64,000 bases of DNA from Nonomuraea montanisoli. GTDB lineage: Bacteria; Actinomycetota; Actinomycetes; Streptosporangiales; Streptosporangiaceae. The stretch covers positions 124,001 to 188,000 of the forward strand of contig NZ_JABWGN010000016.1 in assembly GCF_013363975.1 (NCBI RefSeq), given 5' to 3'. The translations under genes were made by a program, and so were the position numbers. Shown here piece by piece: positions 55,553 to 63,511 of the stretch; positions within the stretch are counted from its first letter, which is position 1, and every line of letters starts with the position of its first letter. Below the pieces are notes generated by a model. It ran no database searches and was not told where the DNA came from. It was given only the letters and a program-made list of their open reading frames with translations.

Positions 55553-56605
55553 ATGCGCGCACTCACCTTGCGGCCGGACACCCGCGGGTCGCTCCGCGTC
55601 GAGGACGTGCCCGATCCCGAGCCCGCCCCCGGTGAGCTGCTCGTCCAGGGCCTGGCCCTGGGCATCTGCGGCACGGACCGGGAGCTGGCCTCCGGCGAGT
55701 ACGGGTTCTGGCGGGGCGAGAAGGACAGCATGATCCTCGGCCACGAGTCGCTGGGCCGCGTGCTCCGGGCGCCGGAGGGGTCCTCCTTCTCCCCCGGCGA
55801 CCTCGTCGTGGGCGTGGTGCGCCGCCCCGACCCGGTGCCGTGCCCGGCCTGCGCCCGAGGCGAGTTCGACATGTGCCGCAACGGCCGCTACACCGAGCGC
55901 GGCATCAAGGCGCTCGACGGCTACGGCAGCGAGCTGTGGACCGTGGAGGAGGACTACGCCGTGCGCATCGACCCGCGGCTGGAGCGGGTCGGGATGCTGA
56001 TGGAGCCGACCTCGGTCGTGGCCAAGGCATGGGAGCACATCGAGCGGATCGGGGCGCGCTCCTGGTTCGAGCCGCGCACGGCGCTCGTCGTCGGCGCCGG
56101 GCCGATCGGCCTGCTGGCCGCCCTGCTCGCCACGCAGCGCGGGCTGGAGGTCCACGTCGTCGACCGCGCCTCCGGAGGGCTCAAGCCGGACCTGGTGCGC
56201 GCGCTCGGCGCGGCCTTCCACTCCGGCAGCTCCCTGGAGCCGGTGCGCGACCTGCGCCCGGACATCATCGTCGAGGCCACGGGGGCGGGCACGATGGTCC
56301 TCGACTCGATGGTGATGAGCGGCTCGGCCGGCATCGTGTGCCTGACCGGCGTCTCGGCCCCCGGCAAGGTGCTGGACGCGGACGTGGGGCGCATCAACCG
56401 GGACATGGTGCTGGAGAACGACGTGGTGTTCGGCTCGGTCAACGCCAACCTGCGCCACTTCCGGGCCGCGGGTGACGCGCTGGCGGCGGCCGACTGCGCC
56501 TGGCTGGAACGGCTGATCACCAGGCGGCTGCCGCTGGAGCGGGCGCTGGAGGCGTTCGGCGGGCCGGGCGACGACGTCAAGCTGGTCATCGACCTCACCG
56601 GCTGA
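55553..56605 (+). CDS. Glucose 1-dehydrogenase-type MDR
   Basis: 350-residue zinc MDR of the archaeal-type glucose dehydrogenase group. Evidence: catalytic zinc motif LGICGTDRELASGEYG with the partner ILGHESLGRV, structural Cys cluster CPACARGEFDMC (three of four typical Cys), GYGSELWTVEEDYAVRIDP, the nucleotide motif VVGAGPIGLLAALLATQRG, and the C-terminal signature FGSVNANLRHF. Predicted reaction: glucose to gluconolactone with NAD(P). Unlike the two MDR genes of the ycj-like region, it keeps the zinc ligands. Divergent from icmF. Confidence 0.87.
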   Translation: MRALTLRPDTRGSLRVEDVPDPEPAPGELLVQGLALGICGTDRELASGEYGFWRGEKDSMILGHESLGRVLRAPEGSSFSPGDLVVGVVRRPDPVPCPACARGEFDMCRNGRYTERGIKALDGYGSELWTVEEDYAVRIDPRLERVGMLMEPTSVVAKAWEHIERIGARSWFEPRTALVVGAGPIGLLAALLATQRGLEVHVVDRASGGLKPDLVRALGAAFHSGSSLEPVRDLRPDIIVEATGAGTMVLDSMVMSGSAGIVCLTGVSAPGKVLDADVGRINRDMVLENDVVFGSVNANLRHFRAAGDALAAADCAWLERLITRRLPLERALEAFGGPGDDVKLVIDLTG

Positions 56606-56659
56606 CCGGCGTCCTCGCTCGCGTCGGGGTTCCGGCTCGCGTCAGGGTTCCGGCTCGCG

Positions 56660-57523
56660 TCAGGGTTCCGGCTCGTACGGGCGGCGGCCGATGACCACGG
56701 GGACCCGCTCGCCGTCGCTCCCGCGCTCGGGGCCGGACCAGGCGCGCTCGTGGTCCGCCCAGGCTTGCTCGTGGTCCGCGTCGGTCCAGGCGGGGTCGTC
56801 CTCGGTCCAGGCGGGGTCGGCGTCGATCCAGGACAGGCCGTGGTCGCGGCGTGACGGGGCGCTCCAGGGCCAGGCGAGGCGGCGATGGGTGCCGCGGCGG
56901 CGTCCGGCGAAGCGTAAGGAGAGCACGATCGTCGTCAGCACCATGACGGCGAGCAGCGCGTGGGGCGTCCCCAGCACGTCGAACACCGACCCCTGGGGCT
57001 CCCGCTCCCGGAGCACCGGTGCGAGCGGGTGCTCGGTGGAGCGGATCTCGTTCAGCGTGGCGTTGGCCTTGACCAGGCGCGGCAGGCCGTACCCGACGAC
57101 CTTGTCGGTCTCGCGGACCTTGCGCTTGAGCCAGACGCCGTCGACGTTCGCCTCGATGGTGTGGATCTTGCCACCGGAGACGCTCTCCACAATGCCGACG
57201 TGGTCGACGCCCTGGTAGCTCTTGCCGCCCTTCCAGTCGTAGAAGACCAGCGCTCCCGGCTCGGGCCTGGACGACCAGGCGCCCTGCTTGATGAACCACG
57301 CGGCGTGGGACGGCGTCCAGGCGAAGCTGCCGACGTAGTCCGTGATGCCGGCCCGGTCCGCCGCCCAGGCGATGAACATGTCGCACCAGGGCGCGTCCCG
57401 GTACTGGGCGTCCTGGACGCGCTCGGCGTACCAGTGGCCGAACTTGGTCTGCTGGCCGCCCTTCTCCCGGTAGCCGATCTCCTTGCGGACCTGTTTCAGC
57501 AGAGCTTCCGCGATGGGGTCCAG
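56660..57523 (-). CDS. CHAP-domain membrane protein with apparent CTG start
   Basis: 287 residues. Residues about 1-135 form a CHAP-type Cys/His amidase-peptidase domain: catalytic Cys in DAPWCDMFIAWAAD, His in YQGVDHVGIVES, then IHTIEANVDG. One membrane span follows (HALLAVMVLTTIVLSL, about 175-195), then an Asp/Trp/Glu-rich tail with DPAWTEDDPAW repeats. The CHAP motif needs residues upstream of the first ATG (57379). In that frame there is no ATG, GTG or TTG, only CTG at 57523 with GGAGG 7 bp upstream. The CTG may be a real rare start, or a GTG two codons upstream was lost (GTC present). It could cut peptidoglycan, but no signal peptide is seen. Confidence 0.75.
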   Translation of the reverse strand: MDPIAEALLKQVRKEIGYREKGGQQTKFGHWYAERVQDAQYRDAPWCDMFIAWAADRAGITDYVGSFAWTPSHAAWFIKQGAWSSRPEPGALVFYDWKGGKSYQGVDHVGIVESVSGGKIHTIEANVDGVWLKRKVRETDKVVGYGLPRLVKANATLNEIRSTEHPLAPVLREREPQGSVFDVLGTPHALLAVMVLTTIVLSLRFAGRRRGTHRRLAWPWSAPSRRDHGLSWIDADPAWTEDDPAWTDADHEQAWADHERAWSGPERGSDGERVPVVIGRRPYEPEP

Positions 57524-57652
57524 CGCGACTCCTCCCAGAAAATCCGGACGATCACGATGTACGGTAATCGCCGCGCGGCGAGCGCGGGCCGCGCACCGCG
57601 AAAGTGGCGAGCTCTGGGGAGAAAAGGGACTCCTGTGACGGAAGTGACGCGG

Positions 57653-58423
57653 CTACGCGCCCGCGCCCACGCGCCACACCTGCTCGTCGCCCGTGCCCGG
57701 CGCCACCACGTCGGCGACGATCACGGTCACGTTGTCCGGCGAGCCGCCCTCGTTGGCCAGGTCGATGAGGCGCTGCACGGCCATCGCCGGGTCGGGATGC
57801 GTGGTGAGCACCTCGTGCAGCATCTCGGGACCGAGCACGGCCGTGAGGCCGTCGGAGCACAGCAGGTAGCGGTCGTCGGGCTCGGCCTCGCGCAGCGCCA
57901 TGTCGGGCTCGGCCCGGCCCTCGCTGCCGAGCACCCGCAGCACCATGGAACGCCGGGGATGAACGGCGGCCTGATCCTCCGTTATCCGCCCTTCGTCCAC
58001 CATCGACTGCACAAGTGTGTGATCCTTGGTCATCTGGTAAAGAGCACCATCGCGAAGCAGGTATCCGCGGGAGTCACCGAGATGAGCCAGGGCGAACCGG
58101 TAGCCGTCCCAGAGCATGGCGGTCACCGTGGTCCCCATGCCCCTGCGTGCCGGGTCGATCTCCGCCAGTTCGACCAGCCGGCGCGCCGCCTCGTGCACGG
58201 CGCCCTCAAGGGCCGCCTCCAGGTCGGCGCCCGTCTCGGGAAGCGTGGCATCCAGCTCGCGCATGACGGCGATCGCCGCCGAGCTCGCGAGCTCGCCGGC
58301 CGCGTGGCCGCCCATCCCGTCAGCCACCACGAGCAGCCGGCCGCTCGCGTAGCCGGAATCCTCGTTCTGCTCCCTGCGGCGCCCCACATCTGATCCGGCG
58401 GCATAGCGGATGTTGTGCTTCAT
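57653..58423 (-). CDS. PP2C-family protein serine/threonine phosphatase
   Basis: 256-residue metal-dependent phosphatase. PP2C motifs in order: SDVGRRREQNEDSG, VVADGMGGHAAGELAS, TAMLWDGYRFALAHLGDSRG, LCSDGLTAVLG and GSPDNVTVIVADV; all the metal-binding Asp residues are there. No membrane span or FHA domain, unlike PstP, so it is soluble. It is divergent from the DNA methylase-kinase pair with 75 bp between starts, so phosphatase, methylase and kinase are physically linked. Confidence 0.93.
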   Translation of the reverse strand: MKHNIRYAAGSDVGRRREQNEDSGYASGRLLVVADGMGGHAAGELASSAAIAVMRELDATLPETGADLEAALEGAVHEAARRLVELAEIDPARRGMGTTVTAMLWDGYRFALAHLGDSRGYLLRDGALYQMTKDHTLVQSMVDEGRITEDQAAVHPRRSMVLRVLGSEGRAEPDMALREAEPDDRYLLCSDGLTAVLGPEMLHEVLTTHPDPAMAVQRLIDLANEGGSPDNVTVIVADVVAPGTGDEQVWRVGAGA

Positions 58424-58498
58424 ACCTAGCAGTAAATCATTGGTTGAAAGACTTCACAAGCAGATGCGCTGAAGACTCTTGTGAACTACTGTGGTCGC

Positions 58499-60571
58499 AT
58501 GAGCCACGATCCGACCGTGAACGCCGGGGACATCGCCCGGCTCGCGGGGGTCGGGCGCGCCGCGGTGAGCAACTGGCGACGCCGCCACGACGACTTCCCC
58601 CGCCCCGTGGGCGGAACCGCCAACCAGCCGCTGTTCTCGCTGCGGCAGGTCGAGGCGTGGCTGCGGCGCTATGGGAAGTCCTACCAGGTATCCCTGGGAG
58701 ATCGTGTGTGGCAGCGCCTGAAAGCCGCCGGAGATCTACGCCTGGGTGACCTTGTGGCCGAGGCGGGTGAGTTTCTTTCCACCGGGAGCACCGAGCTGGA
58801 GCCCGAGCTGGCCGGGCTGGTGTCCGAACTGGCCGAGCGGCACGGGCCGCTCGCGGCGTACGAGTTCCTGTGCGAGCGCTATCTGGAGGCCCACTCGCGC
58901 CAGCTCTCGGTGACCCGCGAGGACGTCGCCGAGCTGATGGTCCGCCTGGTCGGCGCCGCCCCGGCCGCCGACGGCCGGCCCACGCTCGGCCACCCCACGG
59001 TCGGCCGTCCCGCCGTGGTTCTCACCGCGGCCTCGGACGGCCATCGCGTGAAGACTCCCCAGGCCCAGCGCGCGGCACCGACCGGCCACCGCGCCGCGGA
59101 CAGCGGCCGGGCGGGCGGGGGCCCGGCCGGGAGTGGACCGGCGGGCGGAAGCGCGGCCGGGAGCGGCTCGGCGGGCGGTGGCCCGGCAGGCGGCGGTCCG
59201 GTCGGGGGCGGCTCGGCGGGCGGTGGCCCGGCCGGGGGCGGGGAACCCTGGGTTCCCGGTATCGAGCGGCCGGCCACGATCCTGGACCCCGCGTGCGGCG
59301 TCGGCACGCTGCTGCTCGCCCCGAAGGCCGCCCGCCTGCTCGGGCAGGACCTCAGCGGCGCCTCCGCCCGCATCACCGCGGCCCGGCTGAGGCTGCGCGG
59401 CGCCGACGCGCGGATCGTTCCCGGCGACGCCATCCGCCACGACGCCTTCGCCGGGGAGAAGGCCGACGCCGTCCTGTGCGACCCGCCGTTCAACGAGCGC
59501 GCCTGGGGCTACGAGGAGCTGACCGGCGACCCGCGCTGGGAGTACGGCCTGCCGCCGCGCGGCGAGCCCGAGCTGGCCTGGGTGCAGCACTGCCTGACCC
59601 ACGTCCGGCCGGGCGGCCTGGTCGCCATCCTCATGCCGCCCGCCGCCGCGAGCCGCAAGGCGGGCCGCCGCATCCGGGCCAACCTGCTGCGGGCCGGCGC
59701 CCTGCGCGGCGTCGTGGCGCTGCCCGGCTCCGACCTGTGGCTGCTGCGCCGGCCGCGCGCGGGCGAGCGCCCGCCGTCCGACGTGCTCATCCTCGACGCG
59801 ACGGCCGACCTGTCCGCCGTCGAGCCGGCCTGGCGCGCCTACCTCGACGACCGCTCCGACCGTACGGTGCGCATCATCGACCTGCTGGCCGACGAGGTGG
59901 ACATGACGCCCGCCCGGCACCAGCGCCGCGACGACGTCGGCCGGGCCTTCACCGAGGCGCGCGACCGCTTCCTCGCGGCCGCCGCGACGCCGCCCGACCT
60001 GAAGGTGCTGGACCAGCCGCTCGACCAGCCCGCCACCACCGTCGGCGACCTCATCAAGGAGGGCCTGGTCACCGTGCTCCAGGCGCCGCCCAAGATGGCC
60101 GCCGAAGGCGGCGACCTGCCGGTGCTGACCGCCGACGACGTGGCCGGCGGCACGCCGCCCTCCGGCCGGGCGAGCGCCCAGCAGGGGCTCGTGCAGGTGC
60201 GCCCCGGCGACGTGGTGGCCTCCTACTCCAGCGTCCGGGTCATGGCCGAGGGCGGCTGCGTGCTGGGGCCCCACCTGACGCTCTACCGGGTGGACCAGCG
60301 CCGGCTCGACCCCGACTTCCTGGCCGGCTTCCTGCGGGCCGCCGGGGGCCGGGCGACGACCGGCTCCAGCCGCTTCGACGTGCGCCGCACCCGCCTGCCG
60401 CGCCTGACGCTGAAGGAGCAGAGCGCGTACGGCGAGGCGTTCCGGCAACTCGCGGTGCTGGAGGACGCGCTGCGTGAGACCTCCGTCCTGGGGCAGACAC
60501 TGATCCGTCTGGGCCTCGACGGGCTGGCCGACGGCCACCTGCACCCGCCTGCGCATGGCTTCGATCAGTGA
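58499..60571 (+). CDS. N6-adenine DNA methylase fused to HTH and target-recognition-like domains
   Basis: 690-residue type-I-like methylase. Residues 1-60 are an HTH (AGDIARLAGVGRAAVSNWRR). A helical part (about 60-160) follows, then a Gly/Ala/Pro linker of nine five-residue repeats (about 205-250). Then the methylase: SAM motif LDPACGVGTLLLAP (Asp263) and catalytic DPPF (Asp328, in the NPPY/DPPF position). About residues 500-690 resemble an HsdS target-recognition half: VRPGDVVASYSS, DPDFLAGFLRAAGG and LPRLTLKEQSAYGEAFR. No nuclease domain is visible and no hsdR gene is near. Likely modification, regulation or a defence role. The kinase follows 65 bp downstream. Confidence 0.85.
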   Translation: MSHDPTVNAGDIARLAGVGRAAVSNWRRRHDDFPRPVGGTANQPLFSLRQVEAWLRRYGKSYQVSLGDRVWQRLKAAGDLRLGDLVAEAGEFLSTGSTELEPELAGLVSELAERHGPLAAYEFLCERYLEAHSRQLSVTREDVAELMVRLVGAAPAADGRPTLGHPTVGRPAVVLTAASDGHRVKTPQAQRAAPTGHRAADSGRAGGGPAGSGPAGGSAAGSGSAGGGPAGGGPVGGGSAGGGPAGGGEPWVPGIERPATILDPACGVGTLLLAPKAARLLGQDLSGASARITAARLRLRGADARIVPGDAIRHDAFAGEKADAVLCDPPFNERAWGYEELTGDPRWEYGLPPRGEPELAWVQHCLTHVRPGGLVAILMPPAAASRKAGRRIRANLLRAGALRGVVALPGSDLWLLRRPRAGERPPSDVLILDATADLSAVEPAWRAYLDDRSDRTVRIIDLLADEVDMTPARHQRRDDVGRAFTEARDRFLAAAATPPDLKVLDQPLDQPATTVGDLIKEGLVTVLQAPPKMAAEGGDLPVLTADDVAGGTPPSGRASAQQGLVQVRPGDVVASYSSVRVMAEGGCVLGPHLTLYRVDQRRLDPDFLAGFLRAAGGRATTGSSRFDVRRTRLPRLTLKEQSAYGEAFRQLAVLEDALRETSVLGQTLIRLGLDGLADGHLHPPAHGFDQ
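59111..59245 (+). repeat. 15-bp tandem repeat encoding the methylase linker
   Basis: Nine 15-bp units encode AGGGP, AGSGP and similar five-residue repeats between the N-terminal region and methylase motif I. Frame is kept; the linker probably varies in length among relatives. Confidence 0.85.
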
Positions 60572-60636
60572 GGCGAGCTCGGCCGCCGGGGTGCCTGACG
60601 GTGTAGTTTTTCCCGAAAGGCGGCTTGGAGGGGCGA

Positions 60637-61530
60637 ATGGTCATCGGCGACCGCTATGTGCTTGAGCACTTCCCCCTCGGGCAGGGCGGCATGGGAGCCG
60701 TCTACGCGGGCCACGACCGTCACCTCGACCGCCGCGTCGCGGTCAAGCTGCTACGCCTGCCGAGCGGCGGGCCGGACGGCGAGATGGAGCGCCGCTTCAT
60801 CCGCGAGGCCCGCATCCTGGCCCGGCTGGAGCACCCGGGCGCGCCGGTGCTCTACGACTTCGGCACCCACGAGCAGCGGCTGTACCAGGTGATGCAGTTC
60901 ATCGAGGGCGTCACCGTGGCCGACGTGCTCAGCGAGCACGGGCCGCTGCCGGTCCCGTGGGCCGCCGCCATCGCCGCGCAGGCGTGCGCGGTGCTGTCGG
61001 CCTCGCACGCCCTGGCGATCTGCCATCGCGACCTCAAGCCCACCAACCTCATGCTGTGCCCCGACGGCAGCGTGAAGGTGCTCGACTTCGGCCTGGCCAT
61101 GCTGCGCGAGGCCGACGTCACGACGTTCACCCGGATCGGCCAGATTCTCGGCACGCCCGCCTACATGGCGCCCGAGCAGATCCAGCGGGGCGTCGCCGAG
61201 CCGCGCAGCGACCTGTACGCGCTGGGCTGCGTGCTGCACGAGATGCTGACCGGCCGGCAGCTCTTCACCGGGCCGACGGACTACGTGGTGTTCGAGAAGC
61301 AGGTCAAGGAGCGGCCCCCGGACATCCCGGGTTTGCCGGCCGGGCTCGACGCGCTGCTGTCCGAGCTGCTGGAGAAGCAGCCCGACGACCGGCCCTCCGG
61401 GGCCGAGGAGCTGTACGAGCGGCTGGAGCCGTACGCGGTGGGCCTGCCCATGCTGCCCGGCTTCCTGGCCAAGGCGCCGAGCCCGGGCCGCATGTACGCG
61501 CGGATGGTCGGCCGCGTTCTCACCGGTTGA
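60637..61530 (+). CDS. Soluble Hanks-type serine/threonine protein kinase
   Basis: 297-residue kinase with all core motifs: Gly loop GQGGMGAVY, Lys37 in VAVKLL, catalytic HRDLKPTNL (Asp132), DFGLAML, and activation-segment GTPAYMAPEQ. No transmembrane span, PASTA or sensor domain follows; the C-terminal 40 residues (VGLPMLPGFLAKAPSPGRM) are a short tail. GGAGGGG lies 6 bp before the ATG at 60637, and TAGTTT at 60604-60609 could be a -10, so it may have its own promoter besides read-through from the methylase gene. Targets unknown. Confidence 0.92.
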   Translation: MVIGDRYVLEHFPLGQGGMGAVYAGHDRHLDRRVAVKLLRLPSGGPDGEMERRFIREARILARLEHPGAPVLYDFGTHEQRLYQVMQFIEGVTVADVLSEHGPLPVPWAAAIAAQACAVLSASHALAICHRDLKPTNLMLCPDGSVKVLDFGLAMLREADVTTFTRIGQILGTPAYMAPEQIQRGVAEPRSDLYALGCVLHEMLTGRQLFTGPTDYVVFEKQVKERPPDIPGLPAGLDALLSELLEKQPDDRPSGAEELYERLEPYAVGLPMLPGFLAKAPSPGRMYARMVGRVLTG

Positions 61531-61554
61531 CCGAGCGCCGAAACGCTTCAGCGG

Positions 61555-62256
61555 TCAGGGGGCGTCGGGGAGGACGGCCTCGATGGCGGTCACGGCGTGG
61601 GCCCGGTGGGCGGCCAGGACCCGCGCGGCCCCCTCGGCGTCGCGGCGGCGCAACAGGTCGAGCGCGGCTCGGTGCTCCTCGATGACCCGCTCCCTGTTGG
61701 CCGGCTCCCCGTAGTAGACGGAGCGGTAGGCGTCGGTGGAGTCCCACAGCGTCCTGATCATCCGGACCATGCGCGGCAGCCCGGACGCCTCGAAGATCGT
61801 CATGTGGAAGCGCCGGTTGGCCGCGGCCATCGCCAGCACGTCGCCCGCCGCGGCGGCCTCCTCGACCTCCGCCTGCGCCCGCTCGGCCGCCCGCAGCGCC
61901 TCGTCGCCGATCCGCCCGGCCGCCCGGCGCACCGCCTCGGCCTCCAGGAGCTCCCGGATCAGGTAGACCTCGCGCAGGTCGGCGAGCGAGAGCCGCTCGA
62001 CGAAGTAGCCCCGGTGGGCCTGGTAGGTGACCAGGCCCTCACCCTGGAGCGTCTTGAGCGCCTCGCGCAGCGGGACGCGGCTCACGTCGAGCTCCTCGGC
62101 CAGCGCCTCCTGCCGGATGGGGTCGCCGGGCCGCAGCCTGCCGGTGGTGATCGCGCGCCGCAGCTCCCCCAGGACGAACTGCTGCGCCGTGGGCGGCCTG
62201 CGCCGCTCACCGGCCTCGGCCGCGACGCCCCTGGCCGGCCCTTCTGGCGTGGTCAT
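61555..62256 (-). CDS. GntR-family regulator, FCD subfamily
   Basis: 233 residues: winged helix at about 25-95 (FVLGELRRAITTGRLRPGDP; LAEELDVSRVPLREALKTLQ) and an all-helical FCD ligand domain (LREVYLIRELLEAEAVRRAA; ANRRFHMTIFEASGLPRM; EHRAALDLLRRRDAEGAA). The metal-binding Asp/His positions typical of FCD are partly visible (FH, H in EEHRAAL). AAGGAGA sits 5 bp before the ATG at 62256. It lies downstream of the CoA-transferase on the same strand and probably controls that catabolic unit. Confidence 0.9.
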   Translation of the reverse strand: MTTPEGPARGVAAEAGERRRPPTAQQFVLGELRRAITTGRLRPGDPIRQEALAEELDVSRVPLREALKTLQGEGLVTYQAHRGYFVERLSLADLREVYLIRELLEAEAVRRAAGRIGDEALRAAERAQAEVEEAAAAGDVLAMAAANRRFHMTIFEASGLPRMVRMIRTLWDSTDAYRSVYYGEPANRERVIEEHRAALDLLRRRDAEGAARVLAAHRAHAVTAIEAVLPDAP

Positions 62257-62351
62257 CACTTCTCCTTGAGCGTGCAAGCTCCCGCCTCACAACAAGGCCC
62301 TGGAGGAGCGTACCCGTGCCTGCCGAGCAGCGGGCCCGCCGTGTCCCCTGC

Positions 62352-62371
62352 GCCGGGCCGTCCGGCCCGGC
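62352..62371 (-). terminator. Palindrome after the CoA-transferase gene
   Basis: GCCGGGCCG (62352-62360) and CGGCCCGGC (62363-62371), 2-nt centre, 13 bp beyond the CoA-transferase stop. Possible terminator; could also be an operator for the FCD regulator. Confidence 0.35.
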
Positions 62372-62383
62372 CCGCGTCCGACG

Positions 62384-63511
62384 TCAATCGCCCAGGAGCT
62401 CCCGGACCCACTGATCGTCCTGCCCGAGCGACGGGGGCGCGAGGCGGTACTCCGCAGGCGTGCGGCCGAGGCCGACGGGGTTGGCCACCTGCGCGGCCGG
62501 TCCCTCGCCGACCAGCGGGTTCAGGCCCAGCTCGGTGGCCAGGGCGAAGGCGTCGGCCATGGTGTTGATCGGCCCGCAGGGCACCCCGGCCGCGGTCAGG
62601 GCGGCGAACCACGCGTCGGCCGAGCGGGCGGAGAGGGCACGGTCGAGCTCGGCGCACAGCTCGTCCCGGTGGGCGACCCGGCCGGAGTTGGCGGCGTACC
62701 TCGGGTCGGCCGCGAGGTCGCCGCGCCCGAGGGCTTCGCACAGGGCGCGGAACTGGCGGTCGTTGCCGGCCGCGATGACGATCGGCCGGTCGGCGGCCCG
62801 GAAGACCTCGTACGGGACGATGCTGGGGTGCCGGTTGCCCATGGCGGAGGGCACCACGCCGGCGGCGGCGTACCCGGAGGCCAGGTTGGTCATGGCCGAC
62901 AGCAGCGACGACAGCAGCGAGACCGTCACCCGCTGTCCCTGGCCGGTGGCGTCGCGGTGGCGGAGGGCGGCCAGCATGCCGAGCGAGGCGTGCAGCCCGG
63001 TGATCACGTCCACGAGGGCGACGCCCGCCTTGGTGCCGGGCCCGTCCGGCTCGCCGGTGACGCTCATCAGCCCGCCGACGGCCTGCGCGATGAGGTCGTA
63101 GCCGGGCAGCTCCGCTCCCTCGCCCTCGCCGAACCCGGTGATGGAGCAGTAGACGAGCCCCGGGTTGGCCGCGCGCAGCTTGTCGTAGCCGAGTCCGAGG
63201 CGGTCCATGGTGCCGGGCCGGAAGTTCTCGACGAGCACGTCGGCGCGGGTGGCGAGGGCGCGGGCCACCTCGGCGTCCGCCGGGTCGCGCAGGTCGAGGG
63301 CGATGGAGCGCTTGTTGCGGTTGACGGCCAGGAAGTAGGTGGCCTCTCCCCCGGCGTGCGGCGGGCCCCACGAGCGGGTGTCGTCGCCGCCGCCCGGCCG
63401 TTCGACCTTGACGACGTCGGCGCCGAGGTCGGCGAGGAGCATGGTCGCGTACGGGCCGGCCAGCACCCGGCTGAAGTCGGCCACGAGCAGGCCGGACAGG
63501 GCCCCGCTCAC
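62384..63511 (-). CDS. CaiB/BaiF-type CoA-transferase (family III)
   Basis: 375-residue class III CoA-transferase that moves CoA between carboxylic acids. Evidence: GLLVADFSRVLAGPYATMLL, LGADVVKVERPGGGDDTRSW (the Asp nucleophile lies further on), VNRNKRSIALDLRDP, ADVLVENFRPGTMDRLGLGY and GPINTMADAFA. GTG at 63511 overlaps the aldehyde-dehydrogenase stop (GTGA), so the two are coupled. The pair with an FCD regulator suggests catabolism of an aldehyde or carboxylic acid; substrate unknown. Confidence 0.92.
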   Translation of the reverse strand: MSGALSGLLVADFSRVLAGPYATMLLADLGADVVKVERPGGGDDTRSWGPPHAGGEATYFLAVNRNKRSIALDLRDPADAEVARALATRADVLVENFRPGTMDRLGLGYDKLRAANPGLVYCSITGFGEGEGAELPGYDLIAQAVGGLMSVTGEPDGPGTKAGVALVDVITGLHASLGMLAALRHRDATGQGQRVTVSLLSSLLSAMTNLASGYAAAGVVPSAMGNRHPSIVPYEVFRAADRPIVIAAGNDRQFRALCEALGRGDLAADPRYAANSGRVAHRDELCAELDRALSARSADAWFAALTAAGVPCGPINTMADAFALATELGLNPLVGEGPAAQVANPVGLGRTPAEYRLAPPSLGQDDQWVRELLGD

